Notes under the pieces: model-generated
Database searches by the model: none
What the model was told of the DNA's origin: nothing
The model's input: the letters and a program-made list of their open reading frames with translations, nothing else
Assembly (NCBI GenBank): GCA_013002105.1
Contig: JABDKS010000473.1
Coordinates: 1 to 15,264 of the forward strand
Direction: 5' to 3'
Length of the DNA stretch: 15,264 nt
DNA from: Pirellulaceae bacterium
Lineage (GTDB): Bacteria; Planctomycetota; Planctomycetia; Pirellulales; Pirellulaceae
Position numbers and translations under genes: made by a program
In this document: piece by piece, positions 14,973 through 15,264 of the stretch
Numbering within the stretch: the stretch's first letter is position 1
Layout: the number at the start of each line of letters is the position of its first letter

Positions 14973-15264
14973 CTACGACTCTAATCTCATTCCTCCGGCG
15001 CTTTGCACGAGGGCGACGCGTTCTAACTTTCCGATCAGTGCTTCGGTCCGGTGAAAGAAAAGCCCTTCTTCGCCTTCGACCGGTGGTTGCATCCCCAAAA
15101 ACACAAATGCGGCATCGCGACTGTTACTTTGGATCGCCGACGAAGGGTTATTGGAAACAACGACTTTGGTGATTCCAGCGATCCGAGCTTCTTTTAACAG
15201 GCTCTCCAAATGAGCTCGCACTTCAGCGATTGCAGCTTCGTTTTCGACAACGCGGAGTAAACGC
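14973..15264 (-). CDS. C-terminal fragment of a probable APC/SLC12-type transporter (5' part outside window)
   Basis: The last 96 residues of a gene entering from the right edge, in frame from base 15263 and ending in TAG at 14975-14973. The reading begins RLLRVVENEAAIAEVRAHLE and contains VVVSNNPSSAIQSNSRDAAFVFLGMQPP, followed by FFHRTEALIGKLERVALVQSAG. A soluble tail with the order 'DAAFVFLGM.PP ... L..LERV.LV.SAG' recalls the cytoplasmic C-terminus of bacterial amino-acid-permease / cation-chloride-cotransporter-like proteins. No membrane segment is visible in the part present, so the assignment is tentative. It converges on the metallopeptidase-like gene. Confidence 0.5.
   Translation of the reverse strand, partial: RLLRVVENEAAIAEVRAHLESLLKEARIAGITKVVVSNNPSSAIQSNSRDAAFVFLGMQPPVEGEEGLFFHRTEALIGKLERVALVQSAGGMRLES

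Overview
The window looks like a piece of a planctomycete chromosome, probably from the Rhodopirellula/Pirellulales group. This is an inference from four things: moderate GC, several TTG and GTG starts with few strong Shine-Dalgarno sites, large secreted proteins of planctomycete style, and short palindromic intergenic repeats such as AACGGACTGAAGTCCGTT. I saw no rRNA, tRNA, CRISPR array, transposase or phage gene.

Layout. Positions 1-1301 (minus strand) hold hisI (phosphoribosyl-AMP cyclohydrolase), translationally coupled to a BtuF-like cobalamin-binding protein that runs off the left edge. A short divergent spacer leads to a small plus-strand GT2-like glycosyltransferase (1542-2162). It converges with a long minus-strand block. 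Read in transcription order (12306 down to 2187), that block contains an ECF sigma factor, a single-pass membrane protein in the anti-sigma position, a secreted protein with an Ig-like and a Rossmann-like part, and a 340-residue CsgG-like periplasmic protein. After a 194-base spacer filled mostly by a perfect 4 x 36-base tandem palindromic array come two tandem homologous proteins of about 1,030 residues. Each of these combines two CsgG-like modules, a helical middle and a propeller-like C-terminus. Five of the six genes adjoin through 1- or 4-base overlaps (TAATG, ATGA, GTGA), so this is very likely one operon. It is preceded by an ECF-type promoter candidate and a 17-codon upstream ORF.

Upstream of the operon on the same strand lies an orphan iron-type ABC substrate-binding lipoprotein (12542-13567). 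Its 5' end overlaps the divergent start of a secreted HExxH metallopeptidase-like gene (13555-14847). Three palindromic repeat units separate that gene from the convergent 3' end of a probable APC/SLC12-type transporter (14973-15264, partial).

My reading of the block 2187-12306 is a sigma/anti-sigma-controlled envelope module built around CsgG-like domains. The sequence supports the gene layout and domain repetition. The biological role is not established here.
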